From assembly GCA_026929865.2 (NCBI GenBank), contig CM049413.1, positions 19,590,001 through 19,654,000 of the forward strand: a stretch of 64,000 nt of DNA. The letters run 5' to 3'. The position numbers and the translations under genes were made by a program. This DNA comes from Hyperoplus lanceolatus. Lineage: Eukaryota > Chordata > Actinopteri > Uranoscopiformes > Ammodytidae. Shown here one piece after another: positions 10,902 through 23,683 of the stretch (position 1 is the first letter of the stretch; every line of letters starts with the position of its first letter). The notes beneath the pieces were generated by a model that was not told the origin of the DNA, did no database searches, and saw nothing but the letters and a program-made list of their open reading frames with translations.

Positions 10902-12221
10902 GGGGAGACCGGGGTAAGTAGGCACACTTTTTACTCTAGTGAGAATTGCTCATCACCTAAACATCTTTCAATAGTCATTCCTACATTAAATTGAAGCTTA
11001 AGGTGTTGGCTTGAAATGTGAACCCCTCACTTTTTCTAACTTATTCTAATAAAGAAAAAAAGTACCATCAAAGAGACTCTAACACATTGTGACAACCAAC
11101 CCCAACAAGGGGTCGGTTGTCACACACTATGGGGTTGTTTGTCACAATGCTATCTTTATGGGAAAAATCTTAAAAAGAAGGCAAGAAAGCAGAACTACAT
11201 TTGAAAGTTTAATTTCATTGTCAAGTTGAAAAATAGGCCTACATAACTTTATGCTTCTTCACACAAAATGAGCAAGGAATTAACAAAAAGGAAATCCATA
11301 TTAAGACCAACCTACTGTATGTAACAACATAAAGAACAAAACAAATAGGTCTAACAATAATAGCCTACTCAACTAGGATACACACATTCACTATCTGAGT
11401 TACAGTGATGGCAAATGTAGGGTCTGCTCACTCTAACTAAGCAGAGATTGTGTGCCCACTGGTTGCACATAGAACACTTCTCCCTTACCTCCCCTAAACG
11501 GGTGCTGGAGAACGTTTCCATACAAACCAAACACAAACTATCCTCTTCATCTGATGAAGATTCCTCCTCCTGTCTCTTTCTCTTCTGTTTCTTCTTCCCC
11601 AGCTGGGGTGGAGTGCACTGGGGTGCAGTAGCCTTGGCAACTGGTCTAGTTTGGGATGCACTGGGTCATTTTGATTTTGTTGCCCTTTTTCTCTTTTGCA
11701 TGCTGGCTGCCTTTCCTGCTCAATTCTGTCCTTCTCTGGGTTGTCAGTGAGAATACAGTTTGACATTTTCTTTTGTTATTGGGTTCCTTTCCTGGTTGCA
11801 CCCTTTGGATAACATGTGACAACCAACCCCCCAAAAAATGTGACGACCAAACCCAACTGGAATTTATTGCTAGCATCAAGGCCAACAACCATCTGACAAC
11901 TAATTAGCTTGCTAAAAACAATCCAAACTATAGCTTACCCTTCACAATTTTTTAGGGTAACAAGTGTTTTGCAATAAACCCATTGTGTAAAAGCCTAGAA
12001 GAAAAATACAGAGGAGCTAAATATTTTTAATTTGACATGAAAAACACTAACAGTCCTCTCACCTCAAATGCAGCAGTCTAACTCCAAGGAAGACTATGTA
12101 GGTGACCTCTTATCCCAGTTGTGGATATTTACATACCAAAATGTAACAGACAGCGCCTTCTGGTTCCGAGATATAACGATTGTGACAACCTACCCGTGTG
12201 ACAAATTACCCCGTTCTCCCC
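10902..12221 (-). mobile_element. Pogo-like DNA transposon, decayed
   Basis: Terminal inverted repeats GGGGAGACCGGGGTAA (left) and GGGGAGAACGGGGTAA (right end, reverse complement) are flanked on both sides by TA (10900-10901, 12222-12223), as for the Tc1/mariner-pogo group. The interior encodes only the C-terminal part of a transposase-type protein on the minus strand. The 1.32-kb length is too short for an intact element. Superfamily is inferred from the TA duplication and the C-terminal zinc finger. Confidence 0.75.
11369..11665 (-). pseudogene. Transposase C-terminal relic with PHD-type zinc finger
   Basis: This minus-strand frame, without its own start, encodes a basic segment (KKKQKRKRQ), an acidic serine stretch and a finger with CLVC, CSMCNQWAHNLC and CHHC, that is C-x2-C ... 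C-x2-C-x4-H-x2-C ... C-x2-C. This C4HC3 arrangement with Trp before the His is found at the end of pogo-type transposases in fish. A TGA at 11666-11668 interrupts it, and the apparent continuation upstream (PEKDRIEQERQ) is in another frame, so at least one stop and one frameshift are present. It should not be annotated as a host gene. Confidence 0.65.
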
Positions 12222-14280
12222 TACTATTGGGCTTTTTTTCAAGTATTTCAGTCTTACATCTTGTGACTTAAATAACCCGAGGGCTTTTCTTGTTGCATTC
12301 TCTGCAATCAGTGTTGTACAAAGTCCCCTTTTTTCCTGGGCTGTGAACCTCGAGCCAAACAAGTATTTGCTTGTTTTGATAACACTGTTTTATCCATATA
12401 CAGACATGCAGCTAAATCCGTCACTCCGTCTCCCCCCTTTTTTGAGGTAGTCGTCAAAGAATTGAACTTTTTCTTTCCCCTTTTCTTTCCGTCAGAAAAA
12501 GTCACAGTTTCTCTTTTCTTCAGTCGAAAAGTCAAAGGTCGTATACTAAATTGTTGGGGTCTGGGGGAGGAGGAGGGGGGGCAGACGAAGTGAGGCAATG
12601 GCTGACAGATGTGTACAGAGAGAGGCCTGACTACACTTCTGTGACCATGAGAAGGTTTTGGATTTTTTTTACCACGTACCACGAGATATCCCGGTGCACT
12701 CAATCTAGTACACTGTAAAATGACATGTGAATGCTTCTCTTTAATGTGTCAAATCCACTGCTCTACCTTGTCAGCCCCCTTTGGCCCCCTACTCTATCCA
12801 GATGGCCTGGGTGTATCTCAGCCAGGGGCCCAGGCCAAGCAGGTCCTGTGCCGGACCCCGTGTAACCGTCCATAGTACGTATATACTGTGTATATACCAT
12901 CGATTTCTAACAGCCTTCAGTGTGGACTGGTCTCCTCACTGACTGCCTCTCTTTCACAGGCGCAGGATTCCTCCGTGTCAAAAGCAGGCCGCTCTCAAGT
13001 TACCCTCAACGCGGCGCAGATCGTGTCAAATCTGTTATTTTAGTGAAACTGTGTGAGGAGAGGGAAAAATGTGTACGATGTTTGTGAGGGAGAGAGAGAT
13101 TCAGAGTTTCCTGTCCACAGCCATAGCTCTCGTGAGAATTCAAGTCCTGCCACTCCGTCAAACATAAACATGTTCTTTCAAAGCTATCAACACATAGTTC
13201 CAAAAAAAAAAAGATAGTTTGGGAGATGTTATGATCAGTGTGGCTAATTCAGTTGGTCACTGGTCATCCTCCAAAAATTGTGAAGGGATTCCTAATCCCC
13301 ACACAACAATAATACAATCCCATTTGGGCCATCTTTGACTTTTTTTTCTCCTTTCCATTGTTTCTTTACTGTCTGTAATGGCACTATTTTTCTTCCAATG
13401 ACAGACTGTTTGGAAATTCAATGGGGAAAGTTTGAAATACAGCGAGTTAAATTTTGAGCGTTGATAAATTCACATAACCTTAAATCAACCAAGACGTATA
13501 CGTGTGGAGATTGCGGTGTGGGATTTAGTAAGCACGCATATTAATGATGATGACCCCTGATTTGCCATGCCTGACTAGGAGAAAACAGATGGTGTTATGA
13601 GGGGGAAAAAAACAATTTGGCGCACGGAGCTTGTCCTTATTCCAAGACCAGTGGTTCGTTAGGCCATTGAGACAGTAGTATAGTTTGAATGTGTCCATTC
13701 CCACCATTTCAGGGTGGAAAAACAGCATAACAATCGAGCAAACAAAAAACTCTTTGGAAAATAGAACCTCTCGGCCAGCCAGCTAGACCTGCTTATTACA
13801 GGGCTTTCTTTGCCATTTTTGTGTTGTGCGTTCAGAGTTGATTTAATTTCTTATCCCAGAGATGGTAAAATAGGAGCCCATGTCATGTGTTGTAAAATTA
13901 AATGAAGTGGAAAGAAAGCTTTTCACTTCCATAGAAAGTGTTGAGACTTATGATGAAAATGAAACTAAGCTATAATGTACTTCTGGAGATGATTTAAATG
14001 CTTACTGATAGGGAAGGATGTTTAACAAGTAGGCAATCCAGATTAGTTTCCCTGTCTGCACTGCCACATTATTGTCCCCCAAAACATTTTTAGAAAAGGA
14101 AATGCATCAAATAAATAGAGACACAACTTCAAAGGTATTCATCTGCAGTTGTTACAGGCTGAAAACACACACCCCTCCTCTCTTGTTTAAAGCAACTGAT
14201 CCCCATGGCTAATACCCACGATGGAGCACTCCCTGTGTCTCCTCGGCCTCCGTGAGTGACACCATTGTCGAAAAGGGAGG

Positions 14281-14282
<2 letters not shown>

Positions 14283-14312
<30 letters not shown>
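14283..14312 (+). repeat. (GT)n microsatellite
   Basis: Uninterrupted GT array of 15 units. Confidence 0.95.
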
Positions 14313-14313
<1 letters not shown>

Positions 14314-17300
14314 TCTACTGGGGGTACACGGTGCTGGTTTCACAGGGCTGTGACTGGTGGAGTGTAACGCTAATGAAGACTTTATCCAATCTGCTGTGTT
14401 CATGATGGGAGAGCAGAGAGAGTGACCCCTTCACTCTCCACGCTCCTCTCCACCCCATATTGCTATCTGTTTCCTTATGCTACAATCCACATGAGCAAGA
14501 CCTATCAACACAAACCTACCCAACCTAGGAAACTGCTCAAACCGTGTCGTCACAATCATCTTCAGTGCAGTTTTAGAATCCATTGATGGTCTAACTGCAA
14601 CATGAAATGTTTTTTCTCCCTGCTAACGATATAATAACTGTTGGGTGCATACACTTTATGCATGAGTGCAAAGATGCCCACGTGCAAACAAAGAGCGCCA
14701 TCTATTCCCTCGCCTCATCCAGGCATTAACACCATTAGTGCTAGCGTATACTCACGCTACACAGAGTTTACTTTTGCCCGTCTTTTGTTTGTGAATGGTA
14801 ATAGAGGTGCTTTTAAAGGGAGATTGAGGGGAAATGAATGGAGGATTTTCAGCTTGTTAAACGGGGCATTAGAGGGCTAGTGACTGGGAGTTGTAGGCTA
14901 TAAAAGCCAATGGTTCGGCTGCAGTCATGTTTTAGTGCATTGGCTCATGGGCTGACAGCTTTGCTGTTTGGGTGTCGTTTTGGGCCATGCCTAGGGGTAT
15001 GCTTTACGCTGCTTATTTGGCACAGGGGTTCTTTCAGGACCCACTAGAGGCAGATTTAGGGAGAGGCCAGGCACCACACGGACACCGGTTCCCCAGCACC
15101 AATCTGAGTGATATAAACCAGTGAGCCGAGGTGGAACAAAACACAAATTCTCACTCTTGCAGTACATTTTTACCACAGAGACTATGTGTCTCAGTTTGTC
15201 TTGTGTTTTTTTGTTTATCTCAATGTTGTCAAAGGTTTTTTCAGCTCCTAGGCCAGATGTAGATCTAATTGTGTTTGTGCCAGATATGATTTGCTATCAA
15301 GGTTTCTGAGAAACAGGCAGACATGTGTTTGAAATCTGCACATTTGAGTTCTGCGCAGATGTGGAGGCATATACATGTGAGCCTTCACGCATGCACACAC
15401 TCACATTTATTATTTTTCTCCAAGAGGCCTGGAGGTAATTTTGTGGCGCACTTAAATGATCTTGGCTGCCATAATGATGTCTGCATGCTGACATATTTTC
15501 ATATTTTCAATGAAGTATTCCTCTTGTCTGTTCTTCCATAAAGCACCAAGCCATCTGGAATAACAACATCGCTTAAAGCTGCCGAAACCAGGCAGGAAAA
15601 ACAGATGAGGCAAAAAGAAGGAGTAAGGAACAGGAGAAAGCTGTGCAAAAGGCTCTCTGCTTGTGTCTACGTTCAAAGATTCCCACTCAGCAGTTCCTTC
15701 AAGAACTCACTGATTTTGTCCAATGCTGTACATCATTTTTTATTAGTCCAAAAGGTCATCCCCATAACAGTAAAGATTTACAGTCATCAGGCTTGATCTC
15801 ATTCAGCTGATACGTCAAGTCGTACAATTCCGAGATAATATCAATAATAGCAGCATATGAATAGCAGGATGTTCTTATGTGATCCGAATGAAATGTCGCT
15901 GTGAGCAACAGTGTCCGGGGCAACCAATCTAAGCCCTCAGAGCATCCATGCGAGGCATTTAAAGAATCTGTGGACTGTCCTGCTTCCGCCAATGGACACA
16001 ACTGTCAGCAGGCAACACATCACATACAGAGGCGAGGGCATTCAGCAGAGCGGCTCACGTTCTACAAAGGATGTCTGCATGCCTGTGTTTGATTGGTGTG
16101 TGCTGAAGATCAATGGGGTTATGCGGAGACAATAAACATTTGTCCTTCTATTATTGCCGGTGTAAAAAAATTGTTGGGCAGTCTATGGCCTACAAACAGC
16201 AATGAATACTGGATAAAATAACACAAATTTAGAAAAGAACATAAAAATACATTTTAAACAAAGAAACATCTCTATGTATCCTTATAAGCATTTGTCAAAG
16301 ATTTATGCCAGCCTGATTAAAGATGAATAAGGAGAAATATGAAATGACAGGTAAACTGAATGCATGTCCTGTTTGCAATATACCCACCCGTGTTTTACTT
16401 TAAGTGTGCCTAATGTATGTGCTTATTGGTTTTATTTTCTTCCGTAACCTTTTCAAATGTCGCCTATTGACCCCAATACAAAAAACACACATCAGAGACA
16501 GAAAGTAATCAGACTTCCGAAGACACAAGTGAGGAGGGACAGGGAATTCCTCACTCCGATGATAAAGTCATCCGTCATAATAGCTGTCACGGTGATATGG
16601 TTCAACAGTTCCTATTTTCCCATCTGCTCTGTACGATCGTGGGTATATTGTCTGCCCGCATGAACCCACATATGAGTCTGCCTGTGTATGTAAACACGCC
16701 TGATCTGATGGTGTATATACCGGAATAAAAAATACTGGTACCTTAATTTCATGTACATCCTTAACTAAAGTAGCAATACAACATTGTGAAAACTGGGACC
16801 TATTAGTGTATACTATTATGTATTACATTATTGGATCATTGTTACTGATGCATTAATTAACAATAGAGAAGAAAATGTCATACTCCTGGGCAGTGTATTA
16901 GTATGAGAGTATCAAAGTCACTGATTTCTATACCTGTTGAGTGTATGAAATGGTGTACACAGTATTAAAGCAGATTATATGAGGACTATTATTATAAATG
17001 CATTTTCATGCAAGGAGTACTTTAACGTTGCAGTTAGTTGATTGATTTACTTGTATGTCGTTAAATCACAATACCTTACAGTTTATAAAGTGATCATATG
17101 TTGTAAGTAAAACCTTCATACAATTACTAAGCTGGAAATGTATATATCTGAAATGAGTCACAGGTACAATATTTCACACATAGATGCCGTGAAGAAGAGG
17201 TTTAACATAACAAAAAGTAGACGACGATCAAAATTGTACTTGGATAAATGTGCTTTGTTACTTTCCACCACTGCATATAGCATTGTAATAATCAGACAAT

Positions 17301-17581
17301 GATTCCTCCTACGCAGTACTAAACTGGAGCTTGCATCTGACTGCTTTAAATGTGCCAGTTTTCCAACCAAAACACTGTGCTGCATGAACCAATAGAGCCG
17401 GACAGAGTAAATCATACACACAAGAGCCAGAAGTGTTTTCCAGTCGACAGTCACTTCATCATTATTCACAAGACGGGCCTTTGTCTGCTTTGTTTTAGTG
17501 ACCATGTTAAATTAGCTCAAAACAGATGGGTGCTGTCGCCTTGCCAAGCCGAGAGCTATGTGTGTGTCCTTTGCACGTGTG

Positions 17582-17582
<1 letters not shown>

Positions 17583-17668
<86 letters not shown>
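17583..17668 (+). repeat. (TG)n microsatellite, about 43 units
   Basis: Uninterrupted TG array, followed by a diverged TGTGCG/TGCATGCA segment. Confidence 0.97.
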
Positions 17669-17672
<4 letters not shown>

Positions 17673-18742
17673 TTTGTGTGCGTGTGTGCATGCATGCATG
17701 TGTGTATGTGTTGGTAGGTAAGTAAGACAGGGTTTATTCATGAGCTTTAAGCTTATATATGTGCGTGTGTGTGTTCGTGTGGCTAATTACAGCTCAAATG
17801 TATTCACAAATATGTCTTTCCTCTTTGGCTGTCTAACTGTCCAGCTGTCGTATGTGCAGATGCATGTGTGTGAGTGTGAGTGTGTTCCGGTGTGCAGATG
17901 TCCTAGGGTTGTTGTCCTGCCAGTAACAAGGGCGTTTGGGGAGCAAAGTGGAGGGGAGGACAGCAAAGGGGATTGGCAAGGCAGTGAGGTGCAATCCACA
18001 GGGGGGCCTCAAGTTATGCATCCTGTAGTACAAGTGTGTGTTGTTGTTGGGCAGCTAAAGGTTCGATTTTCCAAAATTGAACATGTATGCGTGTTTATAT
18101 GTTCTTTGCCAAATGCACGGTTTGTGTGTCCGTGATCCAAACCTGATCTTGGATGATGTCATATGCAGCTGCTGCGAGGCTGACAGACAGTTTCCGCACC
18201 ACAACATGGGGCCCTATGGTCCGCCTGTCAGGCTGATAGACAGGTGAATGACACCAATGAGAGCCAGCCGTCCCTCCCCCTAGGAGCCAGGCAGTGAGTG
18301 ACAGCCAGTAAGCAGCCAGAAAGAGTGTTTATGAACCTGAAAGTAATCTCTTTAACTCTCTCTCTCTCTCTCTCTCTTTCTCTTTTTCTGCACTGCTCTT
18401 GACTCTTTCTACCTCCTTCCTTGTCCTCTCTTTGGCTCTCTCGTCATCTCAGCCTCTTTTCAAAAAAGTGTATTATTTCTTTCTTTCTTTCTCTCCGTCG
18501 CTGTGGGTATTTTTCTATTCCGCTAAAGGCCCCCCTGTCTTTCTTCACTGTCTCTCCTCCTCCCCTCTCTTTCTCCCTTTCACTCTGTCTGTCACTGCTC
18601 TGTGCTGTTTTCTATCACTGTGTCACCGAGTCTATATGCTTTCTGTCCTGTCTCTCAGTCAAAACGGAAAAAACTTGTTTCAAAGTCCGAGTCCAAATGG
18701 GCACAGGGTTGTGTGAGATGGAGTTCAGTGTATGTGTGTGTG

Positions 18743-18746
<4 letters not shown>

Positions 18747-18786
<40 letters not shown>
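18747..18786 (+). repeat. (TG)n microsatellite
   Basis: TG array of about 20 units with CG-containing variants at its 3' end. Confidence 0.95.
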
Positions 18787-18790
<4 letters not shown>

Positions 18791-19456
18791 CGTGTGTTTG
18801 GAAGGAAAATAGAGAGACAGTGCCTACAGGGGTGGTATTTCTCATCAACTGTTTATTCTGGGCATGAATCCCTCTGTGCGCTTTTCTCTTCTCACTTCTG
18901 CCCAGGCACTTCTAAACCTGGTTTTCTTTTTTTTCTTCAAGTAAGACTGTTCCACCCACACTTCAGAGGTTTCTTGGCAAACGCTGTTGGGTGAGATTTT
19001 TATTGGAGTATCACATTTTGGAAACACATCACATGGGTGGATTACTTTGACTCTCGGTTGGCTTTAGGAAATCATCCAGTGTGTAAAATCAAGCCTTATC
19101 CTCTGGACCTCCACCCTCCACGCTGTGCCCCTTTCGCTCTCTCTCCCATCACACCCACAGTATCAGGCCACCCAAGTGCCTTTCAGCCTGGCACTCAGCC
19201 CTTAGGCCCCACACTCCCATCTGACCTCCCGCAGCCACAGGCCCAGCACCCAGGCCTCCTTTGCACCCGCTGACCCCCTCACCTCCTGACCCACTGTCCC
19301 ACGCTCCCTCTGGCTTTTTCCCTTTTTCTTTTTGTCACCTCAGCCAACCACCACTACCCGCGCTGGCCTTCAACCCCTGAAATGTTCAGAAAAGCTAGCA
19401 GAAGTTTGTTTTTTTATATGTGCAGTGTATTTATTTGGGTGTTCACTTGGTATTTT

Positions 19457-19457
<1 letters not shown>

Positions 19458-19498
<41 letters not shown>
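19458..19498 (+). repeat. (GT)n microsatellite
   Basis: Uninterrupted GT array of about 20 units. Confidence 0.95.
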
Positions 19499-19500
<2 letters not shown>

Positions 19501-19652
19501 TGTACAGGTATCTTTGAGAGGACAAGTTTTTGGCTTCTAATCATCGTAGTGAGGACAATTTTTGGAAAATGAGGATATTTTGCCCGGTCCTCACTTCTTC
19601 AAAGGCCTATTTGAAAGTTAAGACTTGGTTTAAAGGTTGATGTTAAAATTAG

Positions 19653-19659
<7 letters not shown>

Positions 19660-19736
<77 letters not shown>
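19660..19736 (+). repeat. (TG)n microsatellite, about 38 units
   Basis: Uninterrupted TG array, only 160 bp after the preceding one. Confidence 0.96.
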
Positions 19737-19740
<4 letters not shown>

Positions 19741-20268
19741 CGTGCATATTGGTTGGTGTGGAAGGGGTTCCCAGCAGTGTCTAATGAGCCTTGGTAGGAT
19801 TTCTGGCAGTTGAGGGGGAATCTGCTTTCCCCACTCTGCCTCTCACTCAAGCTATACCTCTCTCTCCCTCCAATTTGCCAACTCTAACTTCAACTCTGCC
19901 TCCCATCCTCTTAATCTCAATATGTTTCTGTCTAATTTGTCCGTCACATCCTTTCAATCCGTCTTCATCTGCGTGGCGTCTCCCCTCGCTCGGTCAGTCA
20001 ATCTCTGCGCCACTGCGAGTGTTTATGTGTCTCCTGGTGAAGTCTCTAGCTGTCCATCTCTGTCTTTTCCTTTTGTTGTTGTTCCTCTGTGTGCCTTACC
20101 ATTGCCTTGTGAGAGAACTCTTAAGGGTCTTTGTTACGGGCTCAAGTCACTTCCATGGTGACCGGCATTGACTGACGGCTCTCACAGAGGTCTCTTCATG
20201 GCAGAGGCCAAGGAAGGCATGAAGGAATTTGTGTGTGTATATATGTGTGTGCGTGTGTGAAATAGAGA

Positions 20269-20270
<2 letters not shown>

Positions 20271-20304
<34 letters not shown>
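20271..20304 (+). repeat. (TG)n microsatellite
   Basis: Uninterrupted TG array of about 17 units. Confidence 0.95.
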
Positions 20305-20305
<1 letters not shown>

Positions 20306-21976
20306 TGCTCTGATTTTTACAAATCAGAGCGTGCACACGTATCCATGTGCGAGTGCTTTCTGCTCGCCAGTGTGAGTGTTCATCCGCTCGCGGGTTCATT
20401 TTTCTTGTCAGAGGGTTACTGTGATGTTTATCTCAGTGACATGGACAAATAAACCAAGGCAGAGGCAATCTAAGCCGAGCAATCAGCGCTGAGTCTTCTA
20501 CGGTTCTGCAAGTCTGTTTGTTTATCCTCCATGTTTCCTTTGAACCCCCCCACCCCAAACACACACTGATATATATGAACTTATATAACCCAAGAGAAAT
20601 GAGGAAACACTAAAGAGAGCTGAGCGTGACACAGAAAGAGAGACTTGAAGAGAAAATACTGATTAATGTATGAACAAACTTTAAAAGACTCTCAAAATTC
20701 CACCTGCTGACCACTGATTGGGTTCATCCAAAGTTAGGTCATCACCTTTTTGCTGCTGAGGTTATTTCTGTCCCTCTCATGCAAAGAAAAAAGCCCTGCA
20801 GGCACTATCTTGGACATCTGACAAAGTGAAACAGAAGGAAGCTTTTATGTGAGTATTTTGAGTAATTATTTCAATCTTCAAAATGCTCAAAACAGCAAAA
20901 GACTGTGCTCTACTTATGCACTTTATCTTGGCCGGACTTTTTCTGGAACAGGCCTCATTATTCTCTGTCAGCCATTAGAGCCAAATATCTGAGCAGTGAT
21001 TTTAATCAGAACGATAAGATCAATTGCTCTGTGGGATGGAAAACAGAATTGTTGAAATTAATGGCCAGGCTATAACTACCTTAAGTGGACGATAACGAGA
21101 GGCGGGACAGGACGTGGTCAGAGGTTGACCTTTTGACTGACAGGAGCCCCGCGGTTTGACGGACCAACGTGATGGGGCCGTGGAACTCAATAATGCAAAG
21201 CCCGACTTTAAACTGAAGACCTGTTTCCACACTTCCCCATGCCTGTGCAATGTCTGAAGGATGGATATATGCCTCTGTGTAGCTCCTATCAATCCAAGTC
21301 AAACATCAACGCGCTGGCAGTCCGAAACTCAAAGCCATACAATAACACAACCCATAGACATTCCATAGCACCCAGTGAGAGGGCTTGAACTATTGTGAAA
21401 ACATTCACCATACAGGGAAACCCCAGAAAACACATGGGTTCAGCTTTTGATATTTTTAAAGAACGTTACCCTCGAAATTATCTGGCATCAGGCATAAAAG
21501 CAGGTCTTTGCCTGCTCTTACTTTGAGCTTGCAAAACCACATTACCAAAATACCCAACTGTCAGAGGAGCCGATTGTTTTGTGGTGAGCGGCTGACAATC
21601 AAAGTGGTCATACATCTTAGAAAAGCAGCAAGGAAATCCATGTTGAACTGGCAGTGGTAACAGCACACTGCAGATTGGTGGTCATTCGTTTCAGCAGTGT
21701 TTCAGTTCTCAGTGGGAACCTCCGTGATTTGGTAGTATGTAGTGGAGCAGCAAGCAAAAGGGACACTGTGTTATTTGTAATTTTAGGTTGCCCAGTCATC
21801 GTGAGGTCTTTTTCAAGTCAACAGGCATCCTTTGAAAAGATTCAGCTCTACATCTTTGACAGAGATAGAGTGAGTGAAGGAACGAAGCAAGCAAAAAAAA
21901 AGGACGAGTGTCATGGTTTCTTGAAAGTGACAGACTGCTGCCCCATCTCTCTGAGCTATCAATCTCCCAGGCATTC

Positions 21977-22036
21977 TAATTATCCATAATTGGTCATAAT
22001 TGGATTTAATTGGCTTTGATTGGCTGTAATTGGCAC
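21977..22036 (+). promoter_or_regulatory. Six 10-bp units with TAATTGG cores (putative homeodomain array)
   Basis: Six consecutive 10-bp units begin at 21977, 21987, 21997, 22007, 22017 and 22027. Units 2, 3, 4 and 6 start TAATTGG, unit 5 TGATTGG, unit 1 TAATTAT; the last three positions of each unit vary. One unit per helical turn would put all cores on the same DNA face. TAATTG is a core recognised by many homeodomain proteins; ATTGG is also a CCAAT pentamer, so NF-Y is an alternative reader. TGACAG (21929) and ATCAATC (21959), Meis- and Pbx-like, lie just upstream. Function is inference. Confidence 0.55.
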
Positions 22037-22062
22037 GATGGGCTAATCTGATTCGAGATCAG

Positions 22063-22076
22063 AGGACCGGGGTCCT
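22063..22076. repeat. Short perfect inverted repeat AGGACC-GG-GGTCCT
   Basis: A 6-bp inverted repeat with a 2-bp centre, 27 bp after the 10-bp array. It could be a dimeric protein site; no factor is assigned. Confidence 0.4.
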
Positions 22077-22286
22077 GTGTGGTGAGTATTCCCTCGCCCC
22101 TCCGCTGACCCAAGGAGCACACATCAAACGTATTTGTTTGTAACACAGCTGATTGCTACCGGTCATTGCCGTGTGATTTGGGAGTGGATCTGCACAACAG
22201 GTTTCCTCATGTTTATGTTGCTAGCTACAACTTCCTGCTGGTTATGTGTGTACATCACATGTGTTTAAATGCATTCATGAATCCAA

Positions 22287-22313
22287 ACACACACACACAC
22301 ACACACACACACA
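22287..22313 (+). repeat. (CA)n microsatellite
   Basis: CA array of about 13 units, one of only three long CA-oriented arrays left of 38.3 kb. Confidence 0.93.
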
Positions 22314-22531
22314 GACTCAAGGAGAAACTGAGAGGGTGTGAGATGGCGGTAGAGATCATAAGTAAACAGTAATGTAATACAGCACTAATTTGAATCACAT
22401 TCTCTTGACCAGAGCCGCTGAATTCCTAATTGTGCATGAAGCTGTCCAGAAGTCATGCTGAATTATAATATTCCGGACAGAAAGAGAAAAGTGACTCTGC
22501 AGCATTTTGATTTAGTCTGACGAGGGACTCT

Positions 22532-22559
22532 GAGGGGAGGGGAGGGGAGGGGAGGGAGG
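22532..22559 (+). repeat. GGGGA tandem tract, potential G-quadruplex
   Basis: Four GGGG runs separated by single A residues are followed by GGG. Short loops and long G-runs make this a strong G-quadruplex candidate on the plus strand. Confidence 0.7.
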
Positions 22560-23584
22560 AGATGTGTTTGTTTTGGAGAGAAAAAAATCCCCCCTGCCCT
22601 CTTTTTCTTTTCTCGCTCTCGCTGTCTTTTGTTCCCGATCCCGCTCTACCTTGACAGGCAGATGGAAGCGATTATACTGTAATAATAAACTATGGGAGGA
22701 AACCATAGGAGAGACGGAGGGATGACAGCGCAGGAGAAGGTGGAGGAGAAGGGGAGATCTTTCGGAGCGCTCACGGGCCAGCACACGTGTCGATTTGGGG
22801 CCCACGGATCAGCGCCGGTGCTCATTTCCATCACCTTGATGGCTCAGACCTACATCGCACCACCGGGAAAGAAATCGAGAAAAGTAGCCCCCCAACCCCC
22901 CCTCGCGAAAGATATGCAATTCCTATTCCTTTCCCATAGACGTGAGGTCTTTGATCACAGCTTGATTAGACTTGATTCGGCGTGCAGATGTTTCATACTT
23001 TGACGCCTGGATCTTGAGAGGTGAAATCATTCTCTTTAAAAATGACAAAATCATTTCTCCTCCCTCCCAATCGTTTCATTCTCCAAGGCAGGTGCTGTGT
23101 GTTGTTTTTTTTTCTTTCAGTTTTGTACTGCAGTCAGGCTCTGACAGTAGCCCTGTCTCTCGCCCTGTCTCCCCTCAGTCACAGTGTGTTTAACATCTGC
23201 CCCATAGGCCTGTACCTCTCATAGCCTTTCAGCACCCACTGCTGCTTGCTCCACGTCGCAGTCACTCCGCGGTGCTCTGTTATCACAACAGCCCTTATCA
23301 CGTACAACTCAAGTGATGTCGTTTAGTTTGCAACCAACATCTAACAGAGACCAGTACTTGTGTGATACAACCTGACAGCCACTGTAGGGAGAGCGGTGGT
23401 AAAAAGGTTAATGTCAAAATGTGACCTGCGGGACAGATCTGGCAAAGACGTGAAGCACCTGCATGAAAGAAAAGGGTGAATAACGCTGGCAATGCTGGAA
23501 AATAGAGAGAAGTGATTGGTGCTCGGGGGGACAGAGGTTGAGTGGGTTAATGTGAATGTGCAGAGTGTGCTTACGCATGAATGT

Positions 23585-23588
<4 letters not shown>

Positions 23589-23682
<94 letters not shown>
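23589..23682 (+). repeat. (GT)n microsatellite, 47 units
   Basis: Uninterrupted GT array. Confidence 0.97.

Positions 23683-23683
<1 letters not shown>

Larger units (their letters stand above)
12224..21920. other. Microsatellite-rich intergenic DNA, no gene seen
   Basis: No coding exon is recognised. Long open frames here (for example around 17350-17721 and 18421-18867) are driven by TG/CA arrays or by pyrimidine-rich DNA (CT tract about 18357-18377). The 15780-16060 part is complex, non-repetitive sequence and a candidate conserved element. A partial CTCF-like motif (AGATGGCGCT, minus) lies near 14692-14703. Confidence 0.55.

Noticed and set aside
11448-11766. Alternative plus- and minus-strand frames inside the pogo-like element
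   Set aside because: The frame with the zinc finger (11369-11665, minus) is the meaningful one; the others are shadows, though 11494-11766 probably holds the frame-shifted upstream part.
17350-17741. Long Cys-Val and His-Thr open frames
   Set aside because: They are translations of a TG/CA array; the same applies to frames at 8496-8789, 18421-18867, 23414-23803, 27296-27491, 28206-28658, 33327-33824 and 46444-46841.
22692-23003. 103-codon open frame
   Set aside because: No recognisable domain, no splice context, and composition like surrounding non-coding DNA.
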